DNA of 64,000 nt from Latrodectus hesperus (lineage: Eukaryota; Arthropoda; Arachnida; Araneae; Theridiidae). Each line of letters opens with the position of its first letter. The first letter of the stretch is position 1. The translations under genes and the position numbers were made by a program. The stretch lies in the NCBI GenBank assembly GCA_037975125.1, contig CM075860.1:44383804-44447803 (forward strand). Direction: 5' to 3'. Below are positions 12,481 through 24,029 of this stretch, in pieces. The notes beneath the pieces were generated by a model. The model was not told where the DNA came from and ran no database searches. It saw only the letters and a list, made by a program, of their open reading frames with translations.

Positions 12481-13138
12481 GATTGGGAAATGAAGTTTGA
12501 TGTCTGCACCAGATTTAATGTGATTATCCGAGCTTCTTATTTCTGATATACAATATTTTAATAAATTTATGATCATTTTTAACTGTTTATCTAAATATAT
12601 ATTATAAAGCAATGAAATAAGATTCAATAATAAAACTGTTAAATGCATTATATGAATAATTTAACTGTCATGATGAATTAATAAATTTGAATTCATGATG
12701 AATTAATAAGGGGATTAAATATTAAGGTGTCTTATTAAGAATTTCATGTAAGCCCCTGTCTTGAGGGATAACTTTCTAACTACTTATTTTTTAACTATAT
12801 TAAACTATAAAAATTTTCATAAATTTAAATCTCTGTTGTAGTCATAGGCAATTCAACATAATTTTGGATAAAAGTTATTCATTTTAACTTTTCCATCATT
12901 AAAAAAATAATTTTCTTAATTTTCTTTTTCTTTTTAATTAATTTTAAATAGTTTTAAGTTTTAATAATTTATAATAAATAAATACGTGCATTAAATACAA
13001 ATTTCAACTGGGTGAGTATGGGGACGAGTTTTAAGTTCTTTTAATACACGAAAATATTTCGAAAAGAGTTTAATAATTTGTAATGGAAATAGACAGTTAA
13101 AAAAACTAAAGACTTTTTTCTTCAGCATCCATACAACA
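12481..13138. other. AT-rich non-coding stretch
   Basis: No gene or repeat recognised. A short duplicated phrase, GATGAATTAATAA, occurs near 12672 and 12698. Confidence 0.4.
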
Positions 13139-13140
13139 TG

Positions 13141-13400
13141 ACGCCTTACGGAGAATGTGTTAGTTGTTGTTGTTGTTACTAATTCCAGATGGTCCAATTC
13201 CAGTACTAGACCAACTCCACAAGTCCATATACAGCTAGGAAATACAAAAACATAAGGGGCTTTGAAAAAGCCACTTCCAAGTCAAAATTCAAGCAGCTCA
13301 AGATTTTCTCAGGCGATGCCTGTTCAGGTTTACATTTTGTGCACACAGACTAAAAGTCTTTTGACCCTGCACATATTTGAGGCTTCTTAGGTGATCACTG
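13141..13400 (-). mobile_element. LINE 3' end with (AAC)n tail, minus strand
   Basis: Read on the minus strand, the region encodes a broken C-terminal segment typical of RNase H-bearing LINEs of the I/Jockey/R1 type: a SPEKILSCLNFDLE-like motif followed by a phrase close to FLAVYGLVELV and a stop. It then runs into ...TTAGTAACAACAACAAC (plus strand GTTGTTGTTGTTACTAA at 13159-13175). This is the 3' end of a 5'-truncated copy. The terminal AGTAACAACAAC closely matches the 3' ends of SINE families A and B in this window. The family call is from recalled motif resemblance only. Confidence 0.55.
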
Positions 13401-13404
13401 GTGA

Positions 13405-13505
13405 TGTGTTAGTTTTTCACTTAATGATCATTTTATGCTCACTAGCACTTATTCGGTTGAGATCTACCGTTTAAATTGGTTTCGGAACCATTCATCATCC
13501 AAAAT
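13405..13505 (-). mobile_element. SINE family D tail remnant
   Basis: Plus-strand words TAGTTTTTCACTTAATGATC, CTCACTAGCACTTATTCGG and TTTCGGAACCATTCATCATCC are diverged versions of the family D minus-strand tail at 14480-14575. The head is missing or unrecognisable. Confidence 0.5.
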
Positions 13506-14087
13506 ATTTCTGTGATCTTCATGATAAAATAGTGATCAACCAATAAAATTCTTGAAATATTTCTTGCTTAAGAATAGCATAAACTCAAAGAAATTGCAGT
13601 TTTCATGTTCTTTTCATAGCAATTCAATAATCAAATCATTCTTTGTAGAAAGAATTTCTTTCTTTTAAGACCATCCGTCTTTCTGATTGTATCCAGTGTT
13701 GAATAAATGATAATTTTTATTAAGATCTACAAATAAACAAAGTTTACCTTTTTTAAACTCATTTTGGTTTTTATCGGAAATTTCTTTTTAAAAGTTTATT
13801 TTCAACTTATTCTTAAAAGATTGGATTAGTGAATTGGACGTAAGATTGCTATGTGTTTTTGAATTTTCATCATGATTAAGCAAGAGTTTCTGTGATCAAG
13901 AATGCAAATACCTTGATTCAACAATCAAAAGGCCTTGATTCAACAATCAAAATCATCCAATTATTCTCAACAATATTATTTGAGTAGTGGAAATACTAAA
14001 CTCTTATCGTAAATAACTTTGTTTTTTTTGCAAAATTAATTTAGTTCGTTCAAGATCTTTCAATATTTATCTGTCCTTATTTGAAAA
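13506..14087. other. AT-rich non-coding stretch
   Basis: No gene recognised. A direct duplication of about 20 bp around 13912-13948 (CCTTGATTCAACAATCAAAA twice) is the only visible structure. Confidence 0.45.
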
Positions 14088-14470
14088 TCTTTGTTGTTGT
14101 TGGATTATCCTCTTTAAAGATTTGACATTGTTCAGATCAACTCCAATAAATTGTTGACGGCTAAAATGTCAATGACTAGTAGGGAATTTGAGGAAAGTCC
14201 GAAGCAATCCAGAATATGTTTCGGTGAGGTTTAACGGTCACAGCAATTTTTACAAGTGGGATAATTTTTTGTACCACGTTCAAACGATGAACATTTCAGG
14301 TGTCCACTTGAAAACAGACCAAGGCAGTTTGAGATTTTCTGTCACATTTTGTTTCCAAAGGAGTTCTAGGAGATGTTCCAGAGTACCATTGGTGTGTTGG
14401 CCATCATGCTCTCGGGTGATCATTTTCAATTTCATCAGAATAGATAAACTTGTTTCATCATTTATAGAGG

Positions 14471-14652
14471 TTTGGATTGGTCTGTTTGTCGCTCAACGGT
14501 CACTTTATGCACACGAGGGCTAATTAGAGCGGGACCTATGGTTTAAAGTGGATTCCGAACCACTACAAACATCCATGCCCAAGGTGGGATTCGAACCCAC
14601 GAATTGTTGAACCGAAGGTAAGAGCGCTAACCATTCGGCTGCCAGCTCGGCT
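14471..14652 (-). mobile_element. SINE family D inserted in LINE, 12-bp TSD
   Basis: Minus-strand family D SINE (182 bp). Its head reads, on the plus strand, CATTCGGCTGCCAGCTCGGC, with the B-box complement GGATTCGAACCCACG near 14587 and the tail at 14471-14510. A perfect 12-bp target duplication, CATTTATAGAGG, flanks it at 14459-14470 and 14653-14664. The insertion splits the LINE RNase H coding region, so the SINE is younger than the LINE copy. Confidence 0.95.
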
Positions 14653-14728
14653 CATTTATAGAGGACTGGTCACTGAGATGTTGCAGTGCACTCTGGCTGT
14701 CCGACAAAATCCATAGTTCTACAAAATC

Positions 14729-15148
14729 CTAGTTGCTGGAAATGATAGCGGCCAGTCCTACCTTAATCACTATTAACTCACTTCTGAAGACTGAACAAGT
14801 GTCAGGGTTGCGTTGCTTTAGCATGATTTCTGACTGAAGGGTTCTAATATAGACTCCGCTCCCAGTACGGTCTTTTGTATGACTACCATCGGTATACATT
14901 TGCACTGCATCGTAGGGAATGCAATTAGTAATTTCTGGTGCTAATTGTCTAAGACGATCTCCGACGTGAGTTTGCTTGTTTGCAGTGGAATTCAGATCAA
15001 AGTCGAAGATGACTCTTGGCATTCCCTCTGAAAGATCAAAACAAGATCTTAAAGATTGAGGTTTAACCTCGCGAGAAAGTAGGTTTTGAGATTCTGCCAG
15101 GCTAAAAGGGGTTAATTTCTTAAATCTTTGATTATTGTGCCAATTCAA
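14729..15148 (-). pseudogene. LINE RNase H domain fragment (broken)
   Basis: A 139-codon open frame encoding the start of an RNase H fold: MYTDGSHTKDRTGSGVYI supplies the first catalytic Asp, and SVFRSELIVIKVGLAA supplies the catalytic Glu. Downstream on the minus strand a stop interrupts the frame. LSDSQSALQHLSD, with the third acidic residue, can be read at about 14665-14700 before the SINE insertion. Upstream, the RT thumb is in a different frame. In the parent LINE this domain would degrade RNA in RNA-DNA hybrids during reverse transcription; this copy cannot be functional. Confidence 0.8.
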
Positions 15149-15731
15149 ATGATGATAGTGTCATAGGTACGATACTTGGGCCATAAATACGATCACTTGG
15201 GCCATAGATACGATGATTCGGGCCATAGATACGATGATTTGGACCATAGATACGATGATTCGGGCCATAGATACGATGATTCGGGCCATAGATACCATGA
15301 TTTGGGCCATAGCTATAGGTTTTGTTAAAATATTTAACTAAATTAGCTCTTCTATGAATGTGAAATGGTTGTAAGTTGGTCTCGCATAAAGCAATAACAG
15401 ATGGGCAGCTATTTTTTAATCTTAAGATGATACGAGCGGCACTTAGTTGTACTCGTTCTAATTTCAGGAGATTCATTTCAGATGCGCCGGAACAAATCGG
15501 ATAACCATACTCAAGAATAGGTTTCATAAGTGAAATATATGTGGTTCTGAGAGAGTTTGCATCAGCACCCCGATCTCTACCAGTCTGATATTTGAGAATG
15601 TTAAGGCGCTTACGAGCCTTCGAAACTAGATGGTCGATATGCTTGTTACAGTTGAATTCAGGGTCGAGAATAAAACCGATGTATTTAAGATGTTTTTTAT
15701 AAGTGAAAGGCTGGGAATGGAAAAATAACAT
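15132..15731 (-). pseudogene. LINE reverse transcriptase thumb with minisatellite end
   Basis: A 199-codon frame. The first ~135 residues match the RT thumb/connection of RNase H LINEs: KHLKYIGFILDPEFNCNKH, LVSKARKRLNILK, and the typical TYISLMKPILEYGYPICSGA. Then come about six YGPNHRI-type heptapeptides encoded by the 21-bp minisatellite, then an unrelated tail and a stop. The true reading probably extends further upstream in the same frame (KSIAIFF... near 15750-15790). A frameshift separates it from the FADD-containing segment. Confidence 0.8.
15160..15313. repeat. 21-bp minisatellite inside LINE relic
   Basis: About seven tandem copies of a 21-bp unit (plus-strand type GGCCATAGATACGATGATTC plus one base), with a shorter 19-bp first unit and point variants. 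Because 21 is a multiple of three, the expansion stays in frame with the RT thumb and is translated as repeated YGPNHRI. It lies between the RT thumb and the RNase H domain. No spacer of this kind is expected there, so it is likely a late expansion in this copy. Confidence 0.9.
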
Positions 15732-15775
15732 TGGTTTATAGGAATATAGGTGTTTATTAGTGGCGAAAAAAATCG

Positions 15776-15970
15776 CTATTGATTTTGTGGACTGAAAGTT
15801 AATATGTGTTTTGTTGCAAACTCACACATTGCAGCCAAAGCACAGTTGAGTTCCAATTCGATGTTGTTAACATTAGATTCTGACTTCCAGAGTACAATGT
15901 CATCAGCGAAGATTGCAGTGTCAACAAGTGTTGGTAAAAAAAATCTATTTGTAAAACATACAAATACCAC
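15776..15970 (-). pseudogene. LINE reverse transcriptase palm fragment (FADD box)
   Basis: A short frame holding VDTAIFADDIVLWKSE, the RT motif C region in which FADD replaces the more usual YADD, followed by ELNCALAAMCEFATKH, an amphipathic helix usual after the box. Upstream of about 15930 the protein no longer resembles RT, so the element is truncated or recombined there. A frameshift near 15795 separates it from the thumb. Confidence 0.8.
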
Positions 15971-15999
15971 ATTCTTTATATAAGCTTTTTATAGGTCTG

Positions 16000-16310
16000 A
16001 CTTTAAAAAGTTTTGGATGTCTGATCAGACAAAATTTCAGTCTTGTGTTGAAAAGATTATGAGTTTGATACCTAACCGAAGGTAATCATACTGAAGGGAT
16101 TGTATACATTAAAATGCTTTGTAGCGTCCAATGTCTTTCAGATATGTTAAGTGGAAAGACATGTACTGACGTCATCAGTTGATCTTGGCTCATAATTTCA
16201 CACTGCTCAGATTTCCTTTATGGTTTGATTGTCAGAAAAATTCAGCCAGAAACAATTTCAAAAATTATTTATATATCTCTGTGGTTTGATACTCTTGATA
16301 AGCTTAAATG
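16000..16310. other. Intergenic; possible old tRNA-like repeat
   Basis: Contains a B-box-like ATGAGTTTGATACC (about 16059) and a phrase ACATTAAAATGCTTTG resembling the family F tail. This could be an eroded family F SINE. No gene is seen. Confidence 0.3.
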
Positions 16311-16884
16311 ATTTCTCAGACAAATACAAAGTGCGGTAATGAAAACCGACCCGTGAAGTTAAAGCATAAAATGCAATGTATTAAATATGATGATTCATCT
16401 TCACATTTTAGGTGTTGAAAGTGCCCTCCACCCACTTCACCACACATGTGAACACGCTTGAGAAGATTTAAATGTATACCATTATCAGTTCTTGTGTTGT
16501 GATGCTATTGATGACATCCTGGATCCTGTTATTGAGTTTTTCAATTGTGTGTAAATTTGTTTCGTATACTCTTCTCTTTAAGAGTCCCCACAAGTATAAG
16601 ACACAAGTTGACAGGTCAAGTGACCGAGGAGACCACAAGCCGTTGCTGATCGTCTTCTCATCTGTAAAATCCTCATGCACACGGGACAGTCATGATCTGA
16701 TCTGTGGCATGGTGTACCGTCCTGCTGAAAAGGATATATTTGAAGCTTCTGGAACGATTGAATACAACTCATCTAACGTTCTCAAATCGATTTCAGTATT
16801 CTGTGACGTCTCAAATACCTGCATACAAGGTTTTGTTGCCAAAAATGTAATATATAAATGCGAACAATCATAAATAAATAGCAA
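16311..16884 (-). mobile_element. Mariner-type transposase relic, minus strand
   Basis: The minus strand encodes, in broken frames, the C-terminal half of a mariner-group transposase. YPFQQDGTPCH corresponds to the QQDGAP motif holding the second catalytic Asp. LWSPRSLDLSTCVLYLWGLL corresponds to the WPPRSPDLTPxDFxLWG block. RRVYETNLHTIEKLNNRI follows, and the terminal EVGGGHFQHL-like motif lies near 16400-16440. The position of the third catalytic Asp is Val here. Frameshifts and stops occur and the N-terminal half is absent. A second, more decayed copy lies at 53840-54480. TIRs were not found with confidence. Confidence 0.8.
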
Positions 16885-17133
16885 GATTATAATTGTAGGA
16901 TTTTAATTCAGTATCCTTGCAGATTCAATTGTATAAACTATAGCGAAATACTATAACATTAAAATGAAATAATACAGAGTCCTTCACTTTCCCACATTTT
17001 ATCGAACAGAGCTTCAAACGTAAATTTTACTATAGCTATACTTCAAAGTTAAACTTAATTAACGATAAGCATCTGTTCTATTGAAAAACTCAATTTAACT
17101 TTCTTCACGAAAATGAGATTCGTAACAAAAATA

Positions 17134-18240
<1,107 letters not shown>

Positions 18241-18254
18241 TTCAGATATTTTTC

Positions 18255-18350
18255 TACTGGTTTGGTAAGCATGTAGATGAAAATGCCAGCTTAGATGTTG
18301 ATCTTGTATTTTTACCATAGTTAAAAAATACGAAGCGATTGGCGATGTTT
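18255..18350 (+). repeat. Family K repeat tail fragment
   Basis: Contains GAAAATGCCAGCTTAGATG, TTGATCTTG and ACGAAGCGATTGGCGATG, matching the 3' module at 9470-9545. The head is not recognised. Confidence 0.45.
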
Positions 18351-18627
18351 ATGGGCTCCGTTTTCCAAAAAATAAGCTGCTGGAGACGAATCATAATAAT
18401 ATAATCTAAGTTCAAACAGTGTAACATAGCAAAAAATTACCATTGAGTGACAAACAAACAATAATACAACAACACTCTCTGAAGTGCTGCTCGTGACTTC
18501 AATAATCTTCGGTATGAAAGTTCCTAGGTTTGATATCCTCCCGTAATTAAGTAGTGGGAGATAAATATCGCTCTTCTGCATTTTGTTACTCAACTGTCTA
18601 GATTGCTTCTTAGAAGTTTCTTTGGTT

Positions 18628-18770
<143 letters not shown>

Positions 18771-18964
18771 CCTATAAATCATTATCGAAATCTTCCTTCA
18801 TATAATCTTGACTTTTCCTTTTCCTTATTTTGATATATAGTGATCATTTGATTTCATATCGATATTATTCAATGACGTAACTGGTATCGAGATGAAATAT
18901 TGCTGTTTTTCTCATCTCAGCTGAATATATTAGTATGAAATTAAATATATTTTGGATGTAAACC

Positions 18965-19318
18965 ATGTTATGGATGTACACAGTTTTTGTCAGGCCCATT
19001 CTCACATATGCCTGTGTGATCTGGTGGCGTAAGGTGGAACAGAAGACTGTGATTGACAGACTGGGAGGTCTACAAAGACTGGCCTGTCTCTGCATCACGG
19101 GAGCAATGTCCACCACTCCAACCAGACCATTGGAGGTTGTGTTGGATCTGACTCCCTTGGACATCTTCATCTGTAGCGTTGCAAGAGTGACTGCCTACAG
19201 AATGAAGCTGCAAAACCACTGGTATGACCAGCCTGTTGCCAAAGGGCACAGGGGCATCACCAGGAAAATTCAAGACCCTACTTTCCTGATGCCCTCTGAC
19301 ATCATGGAAAAAACATAA
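18965..19318 (+). pseudogene. LINE RT thumb fragment
   Basis: 117 codons beginning MLWMYTVFVRPILTYACVIWW, the characteristic thumb motif of Jockey/I-type RTs, followed by LGGLQRLACLCITGAMSTTP and LEVVLDLTPLDIF, also typical of this group. The frame ends at TAA (19316) but continues downstream in the same frame (RTFEIVFPTRDEW...), so the stop is a disabling mutation rather than the natural end. Confidence 0.85.
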
Positions 19319-19396
19319 ATGTTTGATAGGACATTTGAAATAGTTTTTCCAACTAGAGACGAATGGGATAACAACATGTTTGAAACTAAAACATGA

Positions 19397-20239
19397 GATC
19401 TAATCTGGTACACAGATGGATCACTGAAGAACAGCCTCTCAGGACTGGGAGTTTGTGGCGTGTCACCAAGAATCAGCTTGTCTGTAAGCCTTGGGCGATT
19501 CGCTTCGGTCTTCCAGGCAGAAGTTTTGGCCATTATCCACTGTCTGCGACTAAATATGAAGAAGGGCTACTACGGTAAACGGATTCTCATTTTCAGTGAC
19601 AGTCAAGCCGCTTTAAAAGCGCTTAATTCCTTCGAAATCAAATCTAAAATGATTTTGGAGTGTAGAAACCTTTTTACAGAACTGGCAATTAGAAACAAGG
19701 TGATCCTTGTATGGGTGCCAGGGCACAAAGGTATCGAAGGTAATGAAAGGGCTGATGAGCTTGCTAAACAAGGATCGTCTTTTGTTCCCATTGGTCTTGA
19801 ACCTTTTTGTGGGATCAATTTGAAGAGCGCAAAAACCAATGTTCTTAGATGGGAAAAACGGAAGATGTATGAAGCTTGGCTCAAATCTCCTGGTCAAACC
19901 CACGCTAAAAGTATGATCTGTAAATCATCAGCGAGGATTTCCTCTGAAATTCTAAGATGCTCTAGGCAGAAGATACGTTTAATCGTAGGCTCCATAACTG
20001 GGCACTACTATTTCAGAAAACACCTCCACAAAATGGGACTGTTTCAGCAAGAACCTATCTGCAGGAAATGTCATATGCAAGAGGAAACGGCCAAGCATAT
20101 CATTTACGAATGCGAGGCTCTTGCCCTCCCTAGATTAACTTCTTTAGGCATCATCCATACTAGAGAGTTATACCTAGATTCCATTAAAGGGTTATCGGAC
20201 TATATTAATAAAGTAGGTGACCCGAGTAACTGGAACTAG
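19397..20239 (+). pseudogene. LINE RNase H + CCHC C-terminus
   Basis: Opens just after an in-frame TGA at 19394. All four RNase H acidic positions are visible: WYTDGS (about 19412), FQAEVLAI, FSDSQAALKAL and GNERADELAKQG, with VWVPGHKGIEGN before the last. Near the C-terminus ICRKCHMQEETAKHIIYEC forms a C-x2-C-x8-H-x4-C knuckle. The natural stop is at 20237-20239. The domain itself is intact, but it lacks an upstream start or RT in frame, so the element is non-autonomous now. Confidence 0.85.
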
Positions 20240-20332
20240 GAAACATTGGATTTGGAGTTATTGGTACAAAATGCTGATTAAAGCAGAGGTGCCAATGACA
20301 TACAAACCCAACCTGTAGAAGAAGAAGAAGAA

Positions 20333-21079
20333 ATTATTTTTCAGAGAAACTGCAAACGCGCAACTATTGAATGATGAATTGAATGATTTTTTTATTAATT
20401 ATCGAATTTAGAATAAGTTTTCAGTTGAAAGGCTTTTTTATTTAATAAATTAAAGCCTTTTTTGTAAAAAATTACTTATGGCTTTTTTCTACACTTTTAA
20501 AATACTTCAAATAGTTATTTTGTGTCTTATTTTAATTATATGTTTGTTAGAAATATATCTGATTTTATAAAAAAAATTATAAATTATTTATAGATAATTA
20601 AAAAAATGCATAAAATAATAACTGAATAATAATGTTTGTGTTCAGTTTTAAAATGCTTGTTAGAATCATGGCTTGAGATTAATTGTTGAATGTTAATAAG
20701 CGGGTTCTGTTATTTTTTCACAACAATGGAAAATTCAATTTAAAAAAAGTTTTATCATTAATGTCAAATTTAATTAATAACATCAATAATAAAATTTATG
20801 TAAAGTTTAAAAATGATATATTTAACCAAACACAACATAAAAATGTCAAAATCATAACTTTATTTTTATTTAATACAATTTAATCTTTTTTAGAAAATGC
20901 TTCTATAATCTGAAATCCTCGTTTTGAAAATTTGCCTCTATAAATATTAAAAGCAGGCAAAATAAATTTTCTCAGATATTTATTGACGAAGCAAATACAG
21001 AAATCTAGAGATTATAATTGAACCAATGTGAAACAAATTTTGAATTAAAGTTTTGTGTTCCCAAATTCTTGAGCTTTTC
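20333..21079. other. AT-rich non-coding stretch
   Basis: Very AT-rich. A 66-codon frame at 20683 is low-complexity (N/K/I rich) and is not a gene by any sign I can see. Confidence 0.5.
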
Positions 21080-21088
21080 TATTTTTCA

Positions 21089-21369
21089 GTGTTGTCTTGC
21101 GCCAGTCAAGCTGGCATCATGGAGTGCGCTGTGTTCCACTTTTTCAGCTGAACCGTAAATTGGTGTGGAGTCCGACTTCCTCAGAACGCACATGCTATAA
21201 GTACCCGTTTATAAGGTAGGCAACCCTTCACGACCCATTCAACAAGACAAGGACAAAGACAGGATAGATAGAGGGAGAACACTGAGACTCAAACCCGAAC
21301 TGAGACTCAAACCCATTACCTCGCTATCCGCAGTCAGGCACTCTGACCACTAGACAGGGTGGGCAACTA
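21089..21369 (-). mobile_element. SINE family B head with different tail, minus
   Basis: The minus-strand head and body match family B: complement of the GACAGGATAGATAGAGGGAG block, and CCGCAGTCAGGCACTCTGACC near 21319. The 3' part (21089-21170) differs from the A/B tail and contains GTCAAGCTGGCATCATGGAG. A short duplication around ACTCAAACCCGAACTG / ACTCAAACCCATTAC lies in the head. Likely TSD: TATTTTTCA at 21080-21088 and 21370-21378. Confidence 0.75.
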
Positions 21370-21378
21370 TATTTTTCA

Positions 21379-21820
21379 ATAATTCATAAAATTGATTGTA
21401 ATAAGTTATTAAAAGATGGTAATTTTAATGTTCCAAAGTCTAATTGAAATTAAAACTATTTTTCCTCTCTAAAAATTGAATTTGTGTTTGAATAAACGTT
21501 TTTGTAGACTTTGTGTGATATATAATGAAATAAAAAAACACAGTCATGATTTATTTCTCCATGTAAGTACATAAAAATAGTGTATTTATATTTATTTTGC
21601 TATGATGTTGATTACTTATAGCCATTGTTTTTATTCTGTTATTTGAATCCTTTTTTTGTAAAGAAATTTTATAAATTACTATTATAACATTATTATTTAT
21701 GTTCATTATAACAGACTTTATATTTCCGCAGAAAGTGATTTTGTAAAATTGAGTTAAAGTAAACATCTACAATTTCATTGTTTTATTTAAAAAATTAAAG
21801 ATAAAGCCGTTATTATTATT
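21379..21820. other. AT-rich non-coding stretch
   Basis: Nothing recognised. Confidence 0.45.
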
Positions 21821-22130
21821 TCAAACCAAAGGATGATTTAAAAAGAAAACATTTTCTCTTTTTAGTAGGGGATAGAAATAATGAAAAAGACCGGACATCA
21901 ATATCTTAAGACCGGAAATGGCCAATGTTTGTTCCGCTGGCGATAAGTTCAAGAACGGAACTGCGTTTTCAGAACGAAATCCCATGCTAATAAGATATCG
22001 AACGACTGTTAGCCAAAGTCTTGCGAGGATTAACGACCTGAATGGACAGCGGGATTTATTTCTTCCAAAGAAGAACTGCTGCATTCATTACGGATGAAAG
22101 CCTTGAATAAATTATAACTCGGCTTCAGGA
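21821..22130. other. Less AT-rich block, unassigned
   Basis: About 250 bp of more balanced composition with an 87-codon minus-strand frame (21821-22084) of no recognised family. It lacks tRNA boxes and TIRs. It may be a unique conserved block or a decayed repeat; no function is inferred. Confidence 0.25.
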
Positions 22131-22611
22131 AAATACAGAGTCAGAACATTCGAATCTTCTAATTTCTCATATATTTGAGCTCGAAAAATTTGAATGCCTT
22201 TTTCGGCTCAAATCTTCTAAATGGTAATTAAATCATTGAAATTTTCGATTTAAAATTGTGCCAGAAATAGTATTCTTTTAAAATCCGCCAAATAATTGAG
22301 TTTAGTTGAGTGGTGTATGGCATTCCGTTCAACTCTTTGGAAGTGGTTGTTTTTATTGATTTGAAATCAATTTTGTATATAAGTTTACTGATGAATTAAC
22401 CCTCCTGTATCGAAAACTGACTGTGAATTGCAAACTAAATTATTAAAGTTTGATGAAACTATTCCCATTAAAGTTAGGAAGTAATTTTAGTCAAGGGCAA
22501 CGTTCATTTAACTTAGCAATTATTGCGATTAGCTTTTGAGTATTAACTTAATTTAACCTTATCGTACATTTCAAGTATTTGACGCTCAAAGGTGTTTTCT
22601 TTAGCTCCGGA

Positions 22612-22748
22612 TGGATCGTTAGACCATGACCTACAGTTTCAAGTGTGGATTCGGAATCACTACAAACATCCAATCTTGAACTGGGATACGAGCCCACGAA
22701 TTGTTGATCCGAAGGCTAGACACGTTGACCATTTGGTTGTCAGATCTG
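22612..22748 (-). mobile_element. Degenerate SINE family D, minus strand
   Basis: The plus-strand text GTGTGGATTCGGAATCACTAC followed by GGGATACGAGCCCACGAATT and GACCATTTGGTTGTCAGATC is a diverged reverse copy of family D (B-box complement and head). No TSD seen. Confidence 0.75.
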
Positions 22749-22749
22749 C

Positions 22750-23660
22750 TTAGATAAAGTTTTCCGATTCAATTACTATTTCTTAACTTAAATTTATTAT
22801 TATAATATTTTTTTTAACTTTACAGAACCTTAGTTAATACACTCTGTTGCTTTGGCTTTTATTTTCTTCTAATAAATCCCATTCAATGGATTTATGTCTC
22901 ATAAATTTATTAATTATAGGGACGTAAGAATGTATTTGATAATGTTTTTATGAGTATTTTTTTATCCATATATAAAGTGCAAGACATTTTTATAAAAAAA
23001 TTGGTGCTTATGGTAAATTGAAGACAAAAAGGAAAAAATTCTAAGCTGTTGCTGATTACGAAAAACACTCGAAATCACGTGTCGTTTTGCAACATAATGC
23101 CTTTTGAAAGAATTTATCAGAAACCAGGCAAATATTTCCATTAGCACTAGCTGAAATATATAATAAATGTATAAATCTATTTTCTTTTATTTATGCAGTA
23201 TGTGTATAGAGATTTAGATTATTCACATAAAAATAAACAATATTAACTACCATAAATTATATGTAAGAGTATTTTACTGTAGAGCAACTAGAAGATGAAC
23301 AATAATTACAAATAAATTTTATAAAACGCATCAAGATATTTTGTGACAAATGCACTGGCCTCCAAAGTTAAGAAAGAACTAATTTTTTGCGACTGATTTG
23401 CAAATGAATAAATGTAGAAACACCACATTTGAGTTTCATAGGAAACAGGTATGTATTGATTGCCACATAGAAGTTTACATAAGAAAAACGTACAAATAAT
23501 TTACAAAAAAAAGCTCACTAGCAAAGTTCATTTTATTGGAAAAAAATATACGTTTTATGTAGTAAAACGTCATACAAACATGACAAAAAGGAGTTTTAAT
23601 AAGGGATAAGCCCAGCCCGGGCTTGAAGGCTTTGATGTTCATCATTTTCCATGCTGTCAA
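22750..23660. other. AT-rich non-coding stretch
   Basis: No gene or repeat recognised. Confidence 0.45.
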
Positions 23661-23673
23661 TTAAGTTGTTGGT

Positions 23674-23959
23674 GCCGCCTAACTTGTCTTGTGGTCAGCG
23701 TGCCTGACTGCGGATCAGGAAGTCCTGAGTTCGAATCCTGGTTTGGGCATGGATGTTCTTCTCTCTCTATCTATCCTGTCTTTGTCCTTTCCTTGTATGA
23801 ATGAGGTGTGAATGGTTGCCTACCCTATAAGAGCAAAGTCATACTTTCACCATCATGGTGCTCTGATTAAAACGAAAGACGCTCCCAATTGACTTAAATT
23901 CGCATAGCCAAAGCATAGCGAGCTTGGCTTGTCCAAGTGTCATTGGTAACAACAACAAC
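23674..23959 (+). mobile_element. SINE family B (286 bp) with TSD, plus strand
   Basis: Complete plus-strand copy: head GCCGCCTAACTTGTCTTGTG, B-box GAGTTCGAATCCTGG (about 23727), body with CTCTCTATCTATCCTGTC, then the tail shared with family A (GGTGCTCTGATTAAAACG ... GCGAGCTTGGCTTGTCC) and (AAC)n. Target duplication AAGTTGTTGGT (23663-23673) / AAGTTATTGGT (23960-23970), one mismatch. Confidence 0.92.
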
Positions 23960-24029
23960 AAGTTATTGGTTACGGAAATGGGAAGCTAAAACCCAATACT
24001 GAGTAAACTGTTTTCCAGCTCTTTTACGG

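Larger units (their letters stand above)
14088..15990 (-). mobile_element. 5'-truncated RNase H-type LINE relic, minus strand
   Basis: Minus-strand non-LTR retrotransposon remnant. From the 5' side it has the end of the reverse transcriptase palm with a FADD box (about 15905), the RT thumb, a 21-bp minisatellite, an RNase H domain with a TDGS motif, and an (AAC)n 3' tail at 14088-14100. The frame changes several times and stops occur, so it is dead. The 5' half of the RT and any ORF1/endonuclease are missing, which fits 5' truncation. The RNase H domain is split by a SINE at 14471-14652. FADD plus an RNase H placed after the RT points to the I/Jockey/R1-type LINEs; the exact clade is not resolved. 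Confidence 0.85.
18960..20332 (+). mobile_element. 5'-truncated LINE (RT thumb, RNase H), plus strand
   Basis: Plus-strand 3' half of an RNase H-bearing LINE. A single reading frame runs from 18965 to 20239 and is broken only by TAA at 19316-19318 and TGA at 19394-19396. The order is RT thumb, RNase H, CCHC zinc knuckle, stop, and a ~90-bp 3' UTR ending in a GAA-repeat tail at about 20318-20331. The conserved sequence begins abruptly at about 18960, as in target-primed 5' truncation. It is much better preserved than the LINE at 14088, and its different 3' tail (GAA-type, not AAC) suggests another lineage. Confidence 0.88.

Noticed and set aside
14188..14523. 111-codon plus-strand open frame
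   Set aside because: It is antisense to the LINE RNase H region and runs into the nested SINE; a shadow.
16472..16873. 133-codon plus-strand open frame
   Set aside because: Antisense to the mariner relic, whose QQDG and WSPRS motifs are on the minus strand.
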